From Sulfitobacter sp. THAF37 (GTDB lineage: Bacteria; Pseudomonadota; Alphaproteobacteria; Rhodobacterales; Rhodobacteraceae), in the NCBI RefSeq assembly GCF_009363555.1, contig NZ_CP045372.1, positions 434,001 to 498,000 on the forward strand: DNA of 64,000 nt, given 5' to 3'. Positions 36,607 through 45,695 of this stretch are shown here, in pieces (the stretch's first letter is position 1; each line of letters starts with the position of its first letter). Below the pieces are notes generated by a model, which saw only the letters and a list, made by a program, of their open reading frames with translations, did not search any database and was not told the origin of the DNA. A program made the position numbers and the translations under genes.

Positions 36607-38720
36607 TTCAGGCTCCTCATTCGCTGTGAATTCAACAACACGGTGATCGACGACAGCGACATCGCCAGCGCCGCCGCAAGCGGCGTGGCGAAGCCCGCCA
36701 GCGCGACGGGGATCGCGATGCAGTTGTAGGCCGCCGCGATGGCAAAGTTCTGCCGCGACAGGCGGCCCGTGGCCCGCGCCACGCGCAGCACCACGGGCAG
36801 GTCGGCAAAACTGTCCTTGAGCACCACCACGTCCGCCGCGCTGCGCGAGGCGTCGAGCGCAGTCGCCGGCGCGATGGAGGCATGGGCCGAGGCTAGCGCC
36901 GCCGTGTCGTTCAGCCCGTCGCCCACCATGAGCACCTTTTCGCCCCTGTCGGCCAATTCATCCAGACGGCGCAGCTTGTCCTCCGGCCTTGCATTGGCGC
37001 GCACGGTCAGGTCCAGCGATGCCGCCAGCCGCTGTGCGGGCGCGTCGGCATCGCCGGTCAGCCCTTCGCAGGGCAGGTCGATCCCGGCCAGCGCCGCACG
37101 CGCGCCCGGACGCAGGATTTCGGACGCCTCAAAGCTGACCGCGGGCAGGCGACCGATGCGCAGGCCCAGGCCGGTAAAGCCGGCGCCCAGCCAGGGGCCG
37201 CGGCCCAGGCGCACGAGCTGTCCGTCGTGCCGCCCCTCGACCCCCTGGCCCCCGAATTCCCTGATCTGGTCTAGTGTCGCCGCCTGCGTTTCCCCCAGCG
37301 CCGAGACCAGCGCGCGGGACAAGGGATGGTGCGAGGCCTCGGCAAGCGCCCGGGCCACGGCGCGGTCGGCAGCGCAAAGATGATCGGGCACCACAACCGC
37401 CGGGATGGTCAACGTGCCGGTCTTGTCGAACACCACATGCGTCACCTCGGCCAGCCGCTCAAGCGCGGTGGCGCTGCGCACCAGAAAACCGGCAGAGAAC
37501 AGGCGGCTGACCGCCGCTGTCGACACGGCAGGCACCGCAAGGCCCAGCGCACAGGGACAGGTGATGATCAGCACCGCGATGGCCACGTTCAGCGCATGAC
37601 GCAGGTCGCCGGTTGCGGCGGCCCAGCCCAGAAAGGCGGCCAGCGCCAGCAGATGCACCACGGGCGCATAGATCCGCGCCGCCCGGTCGGCCAGCGCGGT
37701 ATAGCTGTTGCGTGCGTTCTCTGCCGTCTCCACGAAAGCCGCCATGCGGCGCAGCGATGTATCCTCCCCCACCGCTGTCGCCCGCAGGCGCAGCGGCGCG
37801 GCGAGGTTGATTTCCCCCGCTTTCAGCAGGTCGCCGGCCCCGACCCGCACCGCCGCAGTTTCGCCCGTCAGAAAGGACCGGTCCATCAGCGCCGCCTCTG
37901 TCAGCAACTGGCCATCGACCGGCACCCGCGCACCCGAAGGCACGGCAACCACGTCGCCCACCGCCAGCGCCGACAGAGGAACCGTGCGGATGCCCGTCCC
38001 TGTCACGCGTTCGGCGGTATGCACCTCAAGCGCGGTCAGTTCCCGCGCCGCGGACCGGGCGGCACTGCGCGTGCGGTGATCCATGTAGCGCCCGATCAGC
38101 AGGAAGAAGGTCAGCGACAGCGCCGCGTCGAAATACGCATGCGCCCCGCCGTTCAACGTCTCGAACAGGGACATGCCCGCCGCCAGCACGATCGCCAGCG
38201 AAATCGGGACATCCATGTTCAGCCGCCGCACCCGCAGCGCCGCCCAGGCGTTGTGAAAGAACGGCTGCCCGGAATAGGCCACCACCGGCAGGGCGATCAA
38301 CGCCGAGATCAGGTGGAACAGGTCGCGCGTCGCGTCCTGGGCACCGGACCAGACCGCGACCGACAGCAGCATGACGTTCATCATGGCAAACCCCGCGACA
38401 GCCATCCGGATCAGCAGCGCCCTACCTTCGGTATCGGCGCTGCGGTCCAGCGCGGCCAGGTCCAGCGGATAGGCCTCATAGCCCAGCCCCGTCACCACCG
38501 ACAGCACGCGGTCAGGCCGCACGGGCCCCGAGACCGACAGCCGCTTGAGCGACAGGTTCACGCGGACGTGCTGCACCCCCACCAGGTCGGCAAGGCCGCG
38601 TTCGATCTTGCCGATGCAGGCCGCGCAATGGATCCCCGGCAGTGAAAACTGCAATGCCGGGCCGCTGGCGACCTCCTGCGCGAAAGGGGCGGCATCGCAG
38701 GCGGGGCAGGCCGAGGTCAT
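36603..38720 (-). CDS. ccoI: Copper-translocating P-type ATPase of cbb3 oxidase biogenesis
   Basis: The 705-residue P1B-ATPase has an N-terminal CPAC motif (residues 5-8) and a heavy-metal domain with CAAC (32-35), then TGE, the intramembrane CPC motif, DKTGT with the phosphorylated Asp, and GDGLNDTAAL near the C-terminus. It delivers copper for the CuB site of the cbb3 oxidase. It overlaps ccoH and ccoS by 4 bases each. Confidence 0.95.
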   Translation of the reverse strand: MTSACPACDAAPFAQEVASGPALQFSLPGIHCAACIGKIERGLADLVGVQHVRVNLSLKRLSVSGPVRPDRVLSVVTGLGYEAYPLDLAALDRSADTEGRALLIRMAVAGFAMMNVMLLSVAVWSGAQDATRDLFHLISALIALPVVAYSGQPFFHNAWAALRVRRLNMDVPISLAIVLAAGMSLFETLNGGAHAYFDAALSLTFFLLIGRYMDHRTRSAARSAARELTALEVHTAERVTGTGIRTVPLSALAVGDVVAVPSGARVPVDGQLLTEAALMDRSFLTGETAAVRVGAGDLLKAGEINLAAPLRLRATAVGEDTSLRRMAAFVETAENARNSYTALADRAARIYAPVVHLLALAAFLGWAAATGDLRHALNVAIAVLIITCPCALGLAVPAVSTAAVSRLFSAGFLVRSATALERLAEVTHVVFDKTGTLTIPAVVVPDHLCAADRAVARALAEASHHPLSRALVSALGETQAATLDQIREFGGQGVEGRHDGQLVRLGRGPWLGAGFTGLGLRIGRLPAVSFEASEILRPGARAALAGIDLPCEGLTGDADAPAQRLAASLDLTVRANARPEDKLRRLDELADRGEKVLMVGDGLNDTAALASAHASIAPATALDASRSAADVVVLKDSFADLPVVLRVARATGRLSRQNFAIAAAYNCIAIPVALAGFATPLAAALAMSLSSITVLLNSQRMRSLK

Positions 38721-39169
38721 GACGGATGCCTGACCACGATGCGCTGCTGGAACAGCGTGCCATCCCCGGCACGCGCCCGCAACCGCAGGTTCCAGTTGCC
38801 GCGCCCGCCCTGCACGGTCGCGCGCAAGGCGCTGCCGTCAAAGGTGAACTCAGGCGTCTGGTCCTGCGCGACGCTGGTGGCCCGCCCGAAGGTGGCGCTT
38901 TCGATCTGCGGGGCGATGGCCCTGCCCCCGTCCAGGATCACCAGTTCCAGATCGTTGCCGCGCAGGGTGGCGGAGACGTCCCAGCCGAGACCCAGCTGCG
39001 CCGCCCTTTCCCGGTCGAAGGATTGGCTGGCGACATAGGAATTCCTGACCTCCAGCCCCGGAAAGGTCCGCACGGCGTTGAAGGCCAGTGTCAGGTTGAC
39101 GGCGATGATGATCGCGAAGGCCATCGCGAAGCCGGCAAAGACATGCCATCCCTTGATCTCTCGTATCAT
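38717..39169 (-). CDS. ccoH: FixH/CcoH family protein
   Basis: A 150-residue protein with one N-terminal membrane helix (VFAGFAMAFAIIIAVNLTLAF near 9-29) followed by a periplasmic FixH domain with the conserved YVASQSFDRE segment. CcoH stabilises cbb3 oxidase assembly. It overlaps ccoG and ccoI by 4 bases each. Confidence 0.92.
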   Translation of the reverse strand: MIREIKGWHVFAGFAMAFAIIIAVNLTLAFNAVRTFPGLEVRNSYVASQSFDRERAAQLGLGWDVSATLRGNDLELVILDGGRAIAPQIESATFGRATSVAQDQTPEFTFDGSALRATVQGGRGNWNLRLRARAGDGTLFQQRIVVRHPS

Positions 39170-40719
39170 TGCGCTCTCCCGTTGAAAGTGGTGGCACGGC
39201 TGGCCCGGTCGCCGCTGGCGATGTCTTCGACCCAGAGCCGCAGATCGGTGGTATCCGTGCTGGCCGCCGGGTCCTGGGGCCGCGCGGTGACATAGACGCG
39301 CTGCAGCACGGTGCTGTCGGCGGGCACGGTAACGTTCAGCCGGTTCGCGTTGCCCTCCAGTTCGATCCGCAGGATGTCTTCGCTGGTCAGGCTCAGGTGG
39401 AACCGGCGATCCTCGCCCAGCTTGTTGCGCAGCCGCACGTCGTAGATGTTGCGGATCGACCCGTCCGATTGCACCACATAGGTCGGGTTGCGCACCGGGC
39501 TGACCGTCAGTTCGATGTCCGACCGGATGAACAGCGCATAGACCAGCCCGAAACCGATCAGCAGCCAGATCGCGGTGTAAAGCAGTGTGCGGGGCCGCAG
39601 CACATGCCGCCAGATCGGTTTCGGGCTCGCGCCCGCACGCTCCGCCGCCTCGTCCGACAGCGCCATGTAGTCGATCAGCCCGCGCGGTTTGCCGATACGG
39701 GCCATCACGTCGTCACAGGCGTCGATGCACAGCGCGCAGGTGATGCATTCCATCTGCTGGCCATTGCGGATGTCGATGCCCATCGGGCAGACGTTCACGC
39801 AGGCCATGCAGTCGATGCAATCGCCGTGATCCTGCACCTGCGCGGTGGCTGCGGGCTGGCCGCCCACCTGCAACGCCTTGTTGGGATAGGGTGTCGCGGG
39901 GTAACGCGCCTTGCCCGGCCCTGCGGCCCGCGCCTCTCGCGCGGCCTTTTCGGCGGCGGCGCGGTCGCGCTTGCGCACATTTCCCTTGCCGCGCGGCTCG
40001 CCCCGCCAGTCGCGGTAGGCGACGGTGATCGTGTCCGGGTCCATCATCGCAGCCTGGATGCGCGGCCAGGGGCACATGTAGATGCAGACCTGTTCGCGCA
40101 TGAAGCCGCCAAAGACAAAAGTTGTCGCCGTCAGCACCGCGATGGTGCCATAGGCCACGGGATGCGCCTGGAACTGCACCAGGTCGCGCAGAAGCGTCGG
40201 CGCATCCGTGAAATAGAACACCCAGGCCCCGCCGGTCGCCACCGCGATCATCAGCCAGACCGCCCATTTGGTCAGCCTCAACCGCCATTTGCGCAGGTCC
40301 CACTTCGCCTTGTGCAGCCGCAGCCGCGCATTGCGGTCGCCCTCGATCCAGCGTTCGACCAGCAGGAACAGATCGGTCCAGACCGTCTGCGGGCAGGCAT
40401 AGCCGCACCAGACCCGCCCCAGTGCCGAGGTGAACAGGAACAGCCCCAGCCCCGCCATGATCAGCAGGCCCGCGACGAAATAGAACTCGTGCGGCCAGAT
40501 CTCGATCCAGAAGAAATAGAAGCGCCGGTGCGCCATATCCACCAGCACCGCCTGATCCGGCAGGTTCGGTCCCCTGTCCCAGCGGATCCAGGGCGTCAGG
40601 TAATAGATGCCGAGGGTGATGAACATGATCCACCACTTGAAACGGCGGAAGGCCCCGCTGACTCGACGTGGAAAGATCGGCTCGCGGGCCGCATAGAGAC
40701 TGGGTGTGGGAGTGGTCAT
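39166..40719 (-). CDS. ccoG: Cytochrome c oxidase accessory protein CcoG (FixG/RdxB)
   Basis: The 517-residue membrane protein has several transmembrane segments, WCGYACPQTVWTD near 94 and two [4Fe-4S] motifs, CIDCMACVNVCPMGID and CITCALCIDACD. The C-terminal periplasmic IG-like domain is typical of CcoG, which reduces copper for oxidase assembly. It is first in ccoGHIS and has a perfect FNR box with class II spacing upstream. Confidence 0.95.
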   Translation of the reverse strand: MTTPTPSLYAAREPIFPRRVSGAFRRFKWWIMFITLGIYYLTPWIRWDRGPNLPDQAVLVDMAHRRFYFFWIEIWPHEFYFVAGLLIMAGLGLFLFTSALGRVWCGYACPQTVWTDLFLLVERWIEGDRNARLRLHKAKWDLRKWRLRLTKWAVWLMIAVATGGAWVFYFTDAPTLLRDLVQFQAHPVAYGTIAVLTATTFVFGGFMREQVCIYMCPWPRIQAAMMDPDTITVAYRDWRGEPRGKGNVRKRDRAAAEKAAREARAAGPGKARYPATPYPNKALQVGGQPAATAQVQDHGDCIDCMACVNVCPMGIDIRNGQQMECITCALCIDACDDVMARIGKPRGLIDYMALSDEAAERAGASPKPIWRHVLRPRTLLYTAIWLLIGFGLVYALFIRSDIELTVSPVRNPTYVVQSDGSIRNIYDVRLRNKLGEDRRFHLSLTSEDILRIELEGNANRLNVTVPADSTVLQRVYVTARPQDPAASTDTTDLRLWVEDIASGDRASRATTFNGRAQ

Positions 40720-40743
40720 TTGATGATTCCTGTTCGCAGGACC

Positions 40744-40785
40744 TGTCTAGGGCCGGGTCCATCAGGCTGCCTTGATCTGGATCAA
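40744..40785 (-). promoter_or_regulatory. FNR-activated promoter of ccoGHIS
   Basis: TTGATCTGGATCAA (40772-40785) is a perfect FNR/FixK box. On the reverse strand TAGACA (40749-40744) begins 29.5 bp from the box centre, exactly the -10 position of a class II activator promoter. The predicted start falls at about 40737, inside CCTGTTCGCAGG (40729-40740), a sequence also present at the ccoN promoter. Confidence 0.85.
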
Positions 40786-40869
40786 GACTGCGCCTGTCGA
40801 ATGCCGGGCAATGCCGGCCATTTCCGGCCCCGCGACATGGCGCGTGCCAGCTTCCGCAAGCGCCCGCCC

Positions 40870-41014
40870 GGCGCAAGCCGGGCATCGCCCGACCTCCCCC
40901 CGGAGGGCGATTTTGCAACCTTTGGAACTACATGACCGGCCCGCGGGCTGTGACGCTACATGCCACACATTGGCTTCGAACGCCCTCCAGGTCGGGCGAT
41001 GCCCGGCTTTCGCC
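40870..41014. repeat. Long imperfect inverted repeat upstream of ccoG
   Basis: Arm 40875-40895 and arm 40989-41009 are perfect 21-bp complements (first arm AAGCCGGGCATCGCCCGACC). With one mismatch they extend outward to 40870 and 41014, and after a 5-base bulge inward to 40908 and 40981. That gives about 34 paired bases around a 72-base loop. No gene is supported in 40786-41158. It could be a REP/MITE-like element or a structured RNA. Confidence 0.8.
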
Positions 41015-41158
41015 TCAAATCTTTCCGGTGTCGTTCCCGGCATGCGCCGCAACTTTCACGCATGTCCTCAGGCCCCTGCCCCGTCCTTCGGACGCGGCAT
41101 CGCGCTCCGGATCAGCGATGTGACGCAAAAGTCGGTTTTGCCTTGCAACTGACAGCAC

Positions 41159-41217
41159 CCGAAGCGGCGACGTTTTGCGAACAGGGCCGCTTCGGGGCGG
41201 GCTGCCCTCGGGCAGCC
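41159..41217 (-). terminator. Tandem stem-loops after ccoP
   Basis: GGCTGCCC-TC-GGGCAGCC (41200-41217) and a 10-bp stem CCGAAGCGGC/GCCGCTTCGG (41159-41168 with 41186-41195) follow the ccoP stop within 70 bases on the reverse strand. No long T-run is present. They probably end or stabilise the ccoNOQP transcript. Confidence 0.6.
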
Positions 41218-41226
41218 AGGGTCTGT

Positions 41227-42090
41227 CTACTCGCCCCCTCCAAGGCTGTGAACGTAGACAGAAACGGCGCGGACATCCGCATCGGACAGGCGTTGACCCC
41301 AGGCGGGCATCACCCCGAAACGCGCCTCGCGCACCGTGGTGGTCAGCGTGTCCCGGTCGCCGCCATATAGCCAGATCGCATCCGTCAGGTCGGGCGCCCC
41401 CATGTCGCGACTGCCCTCCGCGACGTCGCCGTGACAGGACGCGCAATTGTCGGCAAAGACGGTGCTGCCGGTCTCGGCCAGCGCGCGGTCATAGTCATCC
41501 GACGACAGGCTGACCACATGCTCCACCACCGCCGCGATCTGCGCGTCCTCCAGGATGTCGCCAAAGGCGGGCATCTGGGAATAGCGCGCGTCCGGGTCGG
41601 TTTCGTTGCGGATGCCGTGGTTGACCGTGTAGGCGATGCTTTCGATATCGCCGCCCCAGAGCCAGGCATCGTCCAGCAGGTTGGGGTATCCCTTGGCCCC
41701 TGCCGCACCGGCACCGTGGCACTGGCTGCACTGGCCGCGGAACACCGACCCGCCCCGCGCGATGGCATAGCGCCGCAGCCCGTCGGTACCGTCAAGCGCG
41801 GTCAGATCGGCCGCTTCCAGCGCGGCCACCAGCGCGCTGTTCTTCGCCTCATGCGCGTCGATGTCGGCGGCGACCTCGGCCCGCGTGGAATAACCCAGCA
41901 GCCCAGATGTCGCCCCCGAGATCATCGGCCAGGCGGGATAGGCGATGGTATAGCCCAGGCCCCAGATGATGGTGGCGTAGAACGTCCAGAGCCACCAGCG
42001 CGGCAGCGGGTTGTTCAGCTCTTCGATGCCGTCCCAGCTGTGACCCGTGGTCTCGACCCCGGTGGTATCGTCGATCTTGCGCTCAGACAT
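41227..42090 (-). CDS. ccoP: cbb3 oxidase diheme cytochrome c subunit III
   Basis: The 287-residue protein has an N-terminal membrane helix (WWLWTFYATIIWGLGYTIAY near 32-51) and two CXXCH haem motifs, CSQCH near 120 and CASCH near 216. Methionine ligands lie in QMPAFG and GVMPAWG. It passes electrons from cytochrome c to CcoO/CcoN. It overlaps ccoQ by 8 bases. Confidence 0.95.
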   Translation of the reverse strand: MSERKIDDTTGVETTGHSWDGIEELNNPLPRWWLWTFYATIIWGLGYTIAYPAWPMISGATSGLLGYSTRAEVAADIDAHEAKNSALVAALEAADLTALDGTDGLRRYAIARGGSVFRGQCSQCHGAGAAGAKGYPNLLDDAWLWGGDIESIAYTVNHGIRNETDPDARYSQMPAFGDILEDAQIAAVVEHVVSLSSDDYDRALAETGSTVFADNCASCHGDVAEGSRDMGAPDLTDAIWLYGGDRDTLTTTVREARFGVMPAWGQRLSDADVRAVSVYVHSLGGGE

Positions 42091-42319
42091 GGTGCTTGTC
42101 CTCGAAATTGAAGCTCCTGGTCGCGCAGACGCAGGAGGCGCAGGTCCCTGTGCAGGCCGCTTTGGTCTCTTCGGTGCGGAACGGGATCATGGCCGCATCC
42201 TGGCGGGCACCGCTCTGGCTTGGCAGGAAGGCCCAGATGGCCGTCCCGATGAAGAAGCCGAACATGGCCAGCAGAACCCAGCTGTCGGCGATCTGGCGAA
42301 GAAGGGAATAGGTATCCAT
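42083..42319 (-). CDS. ccoQ: cbb3 oxidase subunit CcoQ with cysteine-rich tail
   Basis: A 78-residue protein: one membrane helix (WVLLAMFGFFIGTAIWAFLP near 14-33), then a soluble tail with CTGTCASCVC near residues 57-66. Typical CcoQ is shorter and I do not know this cluster of four cysteines as a general CcoQ feature. GGAGG precedes the start at good spacing. CcoQ stabilises cbb3 oxidase or relays redox signals. Confidence 0.88.
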   Translation of the reverse strand: MDTYSLLRQIADSWVLLAMFGFFIGTAIWAFLPSQSGARQDAAMIPFRTEETKAACTGTCASCVCATRSFNFEDKHHV

Positions 42320-42330
42320 ATCGGTGCCTC

Positions 42331-43155
42331 CTAACGGGTTTCGTCCGGGGTGAAGGTCGAGAAATCGACCATCGTGCCCATGACCTGCAGATAGGCGATG
42401 AGCGCGTCCATCTCGGTCAGACCGGGCTGGCCGTCAAAGTTGCCGACGGCGGCACCGGGATAGCGTTCCACCAGCCCGTCCCAATCGCCCTCCGGGTCGG
42501 CCTGTACCCGGAAATCCGCCCGGGCCGAGGTGATCTGCGCGTCCGTGTAGGGCACGCCGACCATGCGGTGCGTGGACAGCAGCGACTCGATCTGGTCGGG
42601 CTCGATCCGGGTGTCGGCAAGAAAGGCGTATTTCGGCATGATGCTCTCGGGCACCACCGATTGCGGGTCCATCAGGTGATCCACGTGCCAGGCGTCGGAA
42701 TACCGCCCGCCGACACGGGCCAGATCAGGCCCCGTCCGCTTGGAGCCCCACTGGAACGGGTGATCGTACATCGATTCCGCCGCGAGGCTGTAATGCCCGT
42801 ACCGCTCCACCTCATCGCGCATCGGGCGGATCATCTGGCTGTGACAGACATAACAGCCTTCGCGCACGTAGATGTCGCGGCCGGTCAGCTCCAGCGGGCT
42901 ATAGGGGCGCACGCCTTCGACCTTTTCGATCGTGTTCTCCAGCCAGAACAGCGGCGCGATTTCCACGATACCGCCAACGGTGACGACCAGTAGCGAGAAG
43001 GTCAGCAGCAGCGTCGGGCTTTTCTCGAGGATCGCATGCCGGTCGATCAGCGCGGTATGATGCGGCAATTCGTTGGGCACCTCTCCCGGCAGGTCGGACA
43101 GTTGCGAGACCTTGGGGTCCTTGTCGGACGGTTGGACTTTTTCGTTATCAGCCAT
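42331..43155 (-). CDS. ccoO: cbb3 oxidase monoheme cytochrome c subunit II
   Basis: The 274-residue protein has the haem motif CYVCH near residue 99 after a membrane anchor ([20 protein letters not shown] near 48-67), and MPKYAFL with a likely haem-ligand Met. Compared with other CcoO proteins, which begin just before HAxLEK, this one carries about 40 extra hydrophilic residues. AAGGAGG before the ATG at 43155 supports the longer form. Confidence 0.93.
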   Translation of the reverse strand: MADNEKVQPSDKDPKVSQLSDLPGEVPNELPHHTALIDRHAILEKSPTLLLTFSLLVVTVGGIVEIAPLFWLENTIEKVEGVRPYSPLELTGRDIYVREGCYVCHSQMIRPMRDEVERYGHYSLAAESMYDHPFQWGSKRTGPDLARVGGRYSDAWHVDHLMDPQSVVPESIMPKYAFLADTRIEPDQIESLLSTHRMVGVPYTDAQITSARADFRVQADPEGDWDGLVERYPGAAVGNFDGQPGLTEMDALIAYLQVMGTMVDFSTFTPDETR

Positions 43156-43165
43156 GATCCCCTCC

Positions 43166-44785
43166 TTATTCTGCGGGTGTTGCGGTTGCGGCTGCGCCGG
43201 GCAGTGCGGCGGATGCCGGTTCCGCGCCCCTGATGGTCATCCACATGTTCCAGACCATGATCAGCGCACCGGAGAGGAACATGACCCCGCCCAGACCCCG
43301 CACCAGATACATCGGGAACTTGGCGCTGACGGTGTCGGCGAAAGAGTTGACGAGGAACCCCTGGTCATCGACCTCGCGCCACATCAGGCCTTCCATGATG
43401 CCAGTGACCCACATCGACGCGGCGTAAAGAACGATGCCAAGCGTCGCGAGCCAGAAGTGCCAGTTGATCGCGGACATGGAGTACATCTGCTTGCGACCCC
43501 AAAGCTTTGGCGTGAGGAAATAGAGGCAGGCAAAGGTGATCATCCCGTTCCAGCCCAGCGCGCCGGAATGCACGTGTCCGATGGTCCAGTCGGTATAGTG
43601 GCTGAGGCTGTTGACCGCGCGGATCGACATCATCGGCCCTTCGAAGGTGGACATGCCGTAGAACCCCAGGCTCAGCACGAACATCCGCAGGATCGGGTCG
43701 GTGCGCAGCTTGTCCCAGGCGCCCTGCAGCGTCAACAGACCGTTGATCATGCCGCCCCAGCTGGGCATCCACAGGATGATCGAGAACACCATGCCCAGGG
43801 TCGAGGCCCAGTCCGGCAGCGCGGTGTAATGCAGGTGGTGCGGACCCGCCCAGATATAGAGAAAAATAAGCGCCCAAAAGTGAATGATACTCAGCTTATA
43901 GCTATAAACCGGGCGCCCCGCCTGTTTCGGGACAAAGTAATACATCATCCCCAGGAAACCGGCGGTCAAAAAGAAACCGACCGCGTTATGGCCGTACCAC
44001 CACTGGGTCATCGCATCCTGCACGCCCGAGAATACCTGCACCGATTTGCTGCCCCAGATGCTGACCGGGATCGACAGGTTGTTGACCACATGCAGCATCG
44101 CCACCGTGATGATGAAGGCCAGAAAGAACCAGTTGGCGACGTAGATGTGCTTTTCCCGGCGCTTGATGATCGTGCCCAGGAAAACGGCAAGATAGGCCAG
44201 CCACACCACGGTCAGCCACAGGTCCACGTACCATTCGGGCTCGGCATATTCCTTGGACTGGGTCGCGCCCAGCAGGTAGCCGGTGGCGGCCAGCACGATG
44301 AACAGCTGGTAGCCCCAGAACACGAACCACCCGGTCCGCCCGCCCCACAGCCGCACGCCGCTGGTGCGCTGCACCACATAGAACGACGTGGCGATCAGCG
44401 CGTTGCCGCCAAAGGCAAAGATCACCGCCGACGTATGCAGCGGCCGGAGCCGCCCGAAGTTGGTAAAGGGCTGCCCCCAGTCGAAGTTGAGCGCCGGAAA
44501 GGCGAGCTGGAAGGCGATGAAGGTGCCGACGAGGAAACCGGCGATGCCCCAGAAGGCGGTGGCGATCACCCCTGCCCGGATCACACCGTCCTGATAGATG
44601 TCGTGCTGCAGCGCATCGGCGCGGCGCGGCTCGTCGGTGTTGCGCAACACCCAGATGAACATGGCAAAGGCGATCACCATGATCAGGAAGGCGTGCAGCT
44701 GATACGCCGGATCATGGCCCCAGCTTGCCGCCATGGCGGCGAGCACTGTCACCAGACCCAGGAGGATGAGTTTCACATAGTCCAT
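43166..44785 (-). CDS. ccoN: cbb3 oxidase catalytic subunit I
   Basis: The ~539-residue haem-copper oxidase subunit has about 12 membrane helices. [32 protein letters not shown] (CuB His), [10 protein letters not shown] and [14 protein letters not shown] carry the metal ligands, with H-x-H near [12 protein letters not shown]. It reduces O2 with high affinity. The ATG at 44785 has GAGGG 7 bases upstream; an ATG at 44791 is too close to that site. It is first in ccoNOQP. Confidence 0.96.
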   Translation of the reverse strand: MDYVKLILLGLVTVLAAMAASWGHDPAYQLHAFLIMVIAFAMFIWVLRNTDEPRRADALQHDIYQDGVIRAGVIATAFWGIAGFLVGTFIAFQLAFPALNFDWGQPFTNFGRLRPLHTSAVIFAFGGNALIATSFYVVQRTSGVRLWGGRTGWFVFWGYQLFIVLAATGYLLGATQSKEYAEPEWYVDLWLTVVWLAYLAVFLGTIIKRREKHIYVANWFFLAFIITVAMLHVVNNLSIPVSIWGSKSVQVFSGVQDAMTQWWYGHNAVGFFLTAGFLGMMYYFVPKQAGRPVYSYKLSIIHFWALIFLYIWAGPHHLHYTALPDWASTLGMVFSIILWMPSWGGMINGLLTLQGAWDKLRTDPILRMFVLSLGFYGMSTFEGPMMSIRAVNSLSHYTDWTIGHVHSGALGWNGMITFACLYFLTPKLWGRKQMYSMSAINWHFWLATLGIVLYAASMWVTGIMEGLMWREVDDQGFLVNSFADTVSAKFPMYLVRGLGGVMFLSGALIMVWNMWMTIRGAEPASAALPGAAATATPAE

Positions 44786-44840
44786 ATTCATGCCCTCAAA
44801 TACTGCCAGAGCATCCGGGGACGCTCCTGTTCGCAGGGCA

Positions 44841-44882
44841 TGTCTATGAAGTCGGGCGGAACGCCTCTTTGATCTGAATCAA
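44841..44882 (-). promoter_or_regulatory. FNR-activated promoter of ccoNOQP
   Basis: TTGATCTGAATCAA (44869-44882) is a perfect FNR box. TAGACA on the reverse strand (44846-44841) begins 29.5 bp from its centre, identical to ccoG. The downstream CCTGTTCGCAGG (44826-44837) is also identical to that at ccoG and spans the predicted start near 44834. Confidence 0.88.
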
Positions 44883-44910
44883 CTACCGCATTTTTTCTGG
44901 CGTCGCGGCC

Positions 44911-45642
44911 TCAGGACAGGATGCCGCCATCCGCATCGTCGCCGGTCGCCTCCTGCAACGCGATGATGTCGCGCACCTCGAACCGGCGACGGTCGGCAAA
45001 GTCGATCACGCCTTCCTTTTTCAGCGCGCTGAACTGGCGGCTGACGGTTTCCAGCGTCAGACCCAGGTAGTTGGCGATCTGGTCGCGGGTCATGGGCAGT
45101 TCGATCGGGCCGCGCTGCACCGGCTCGGTCCCCTGCGACCGGCGCACCAGCATTTCGATGAAGGTGGCGATCTTTTCCCGTGCCGACTTGCGCCCCAGCA
45201 GCAGCATCCAGTCGCGCGCCGCGTCCAGTTCGTCCAGCGCCAGCTCCATCAGCCGCTGCGCCACGTGCGGCGTCTCGTCCACCAGCCGCTCGAACGGTTT
45301 GCGGTCAAAGCAGCACAGCGTCACGTCCGTCGTCGCGGTCACGTCGAAGTCGATGCGCGCGCGGCCCGGCCTGCCGATGAAATCCGACGGCAGCAGCAGC
45401 CCCACCATCTGGGTGCGCCCGTCTTCCAGCGTCTTGGACAGCGACGCGACACCGCTGACCACCGAGGCGACGAAATGCAACGGCTCGCCCCGCCACAGGA
45501 TCGCCTCGCCCGCCGCATAGCTGCGGTAGGACTTCATGTTTTCAAGGACTTGCAGCTCGTCCTCGTCGCATCGCGCACAGACGGCGCGGTGCCGGATGGG
45601 ACAGTCACTGCATTTGATGCGGGCAAGGGAAGGTACGGACAT
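44911..45642 (-). CDS. fnrL: Fnr-type oxygen-sensing transcriptional regulator
   Basis: The 243-residue Crp/Fnr protein has N-terminal cysteines at 11, 14, 22 and 25 for an oxygen-labile [4Fe-4S] cluster, and a cyclic-nucleotide-like fold. The C-terminal HTH (QIANYLGLTLETVSRQFSAL near 187-206) has the E-x2-S-R recognition residues of FNR. It activates the cco and hemN promoters at low oxygen. The ATG at 45642 matches the FnrL N-terminus; the frame runs upstream through the FNR box, which is unlikely to be coding. Confidence 0.94.
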   Translation of the reverse strand: MSVPSLARIKCSDCPIRHRAVCARCDEDELQVLENMKSYRSYAAGEAILWRGEPLHFVASVVSGVASLSKTLEDGRTQMVGLLLPSDFIGRPGRARIDFDVTATTDVTLCCFDRKPFERLVDETPHVAQRLMELALDELDAARDWMLLLGRKSAREKIATFIEMLVRRSQGTEPVQRGPIELPMTRDQIANYLGLTLETVSRQFSALKKEGVIDFADRRRFEVRDIIALQEATGDDADGGILS

Positions 45643-45648
45643 GATCAC

Positions 45649-45662
45649 TTGATCTAAATCAA
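45649..45662. promoter_or_regulatory. FNR box between fnrL and hemN
   Basis: TTGATCTAAATCAA is a perfect FNR site. Its centre (45655.5) is 13 bases upstream of the fnrL ATG, where binding would block rather than activate, and 40.5 bases upstream of the hemN ATG. Class II activation would therefore start hemN transcription at about its start codon. Confidence 0.85.
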
Positions 45663-45695
45663 AGAAGTGTCGGTTGCTACAACCTAAGAGAAAGT

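Noticed and set aside
36149..36646. Several short frames between rpiR and ccoS
   Set aside because: They overlap one another on both strands around stem-loops and ccoS, and resemble intergenic-repeat translations rather than proteins.
37326..38645. A 439-codon open frame opposite ccoI
   Set aside because: Antisense shadow of the P-type ATPase, with Arg/His/Gln-rich low-complexity composition.
39169..40935. A 588-codon open frame opposite ccoG
   Set aside because: Antisense shadow; the reverse strand has an unmistakable CcoG with iron-sulfur motifs.
43073..44872. A 599-codon open frame opposite ccoN and ccoO
   Set aside because: Antisense shadow of clear oxidase genes with no domain signal or ribosome site.
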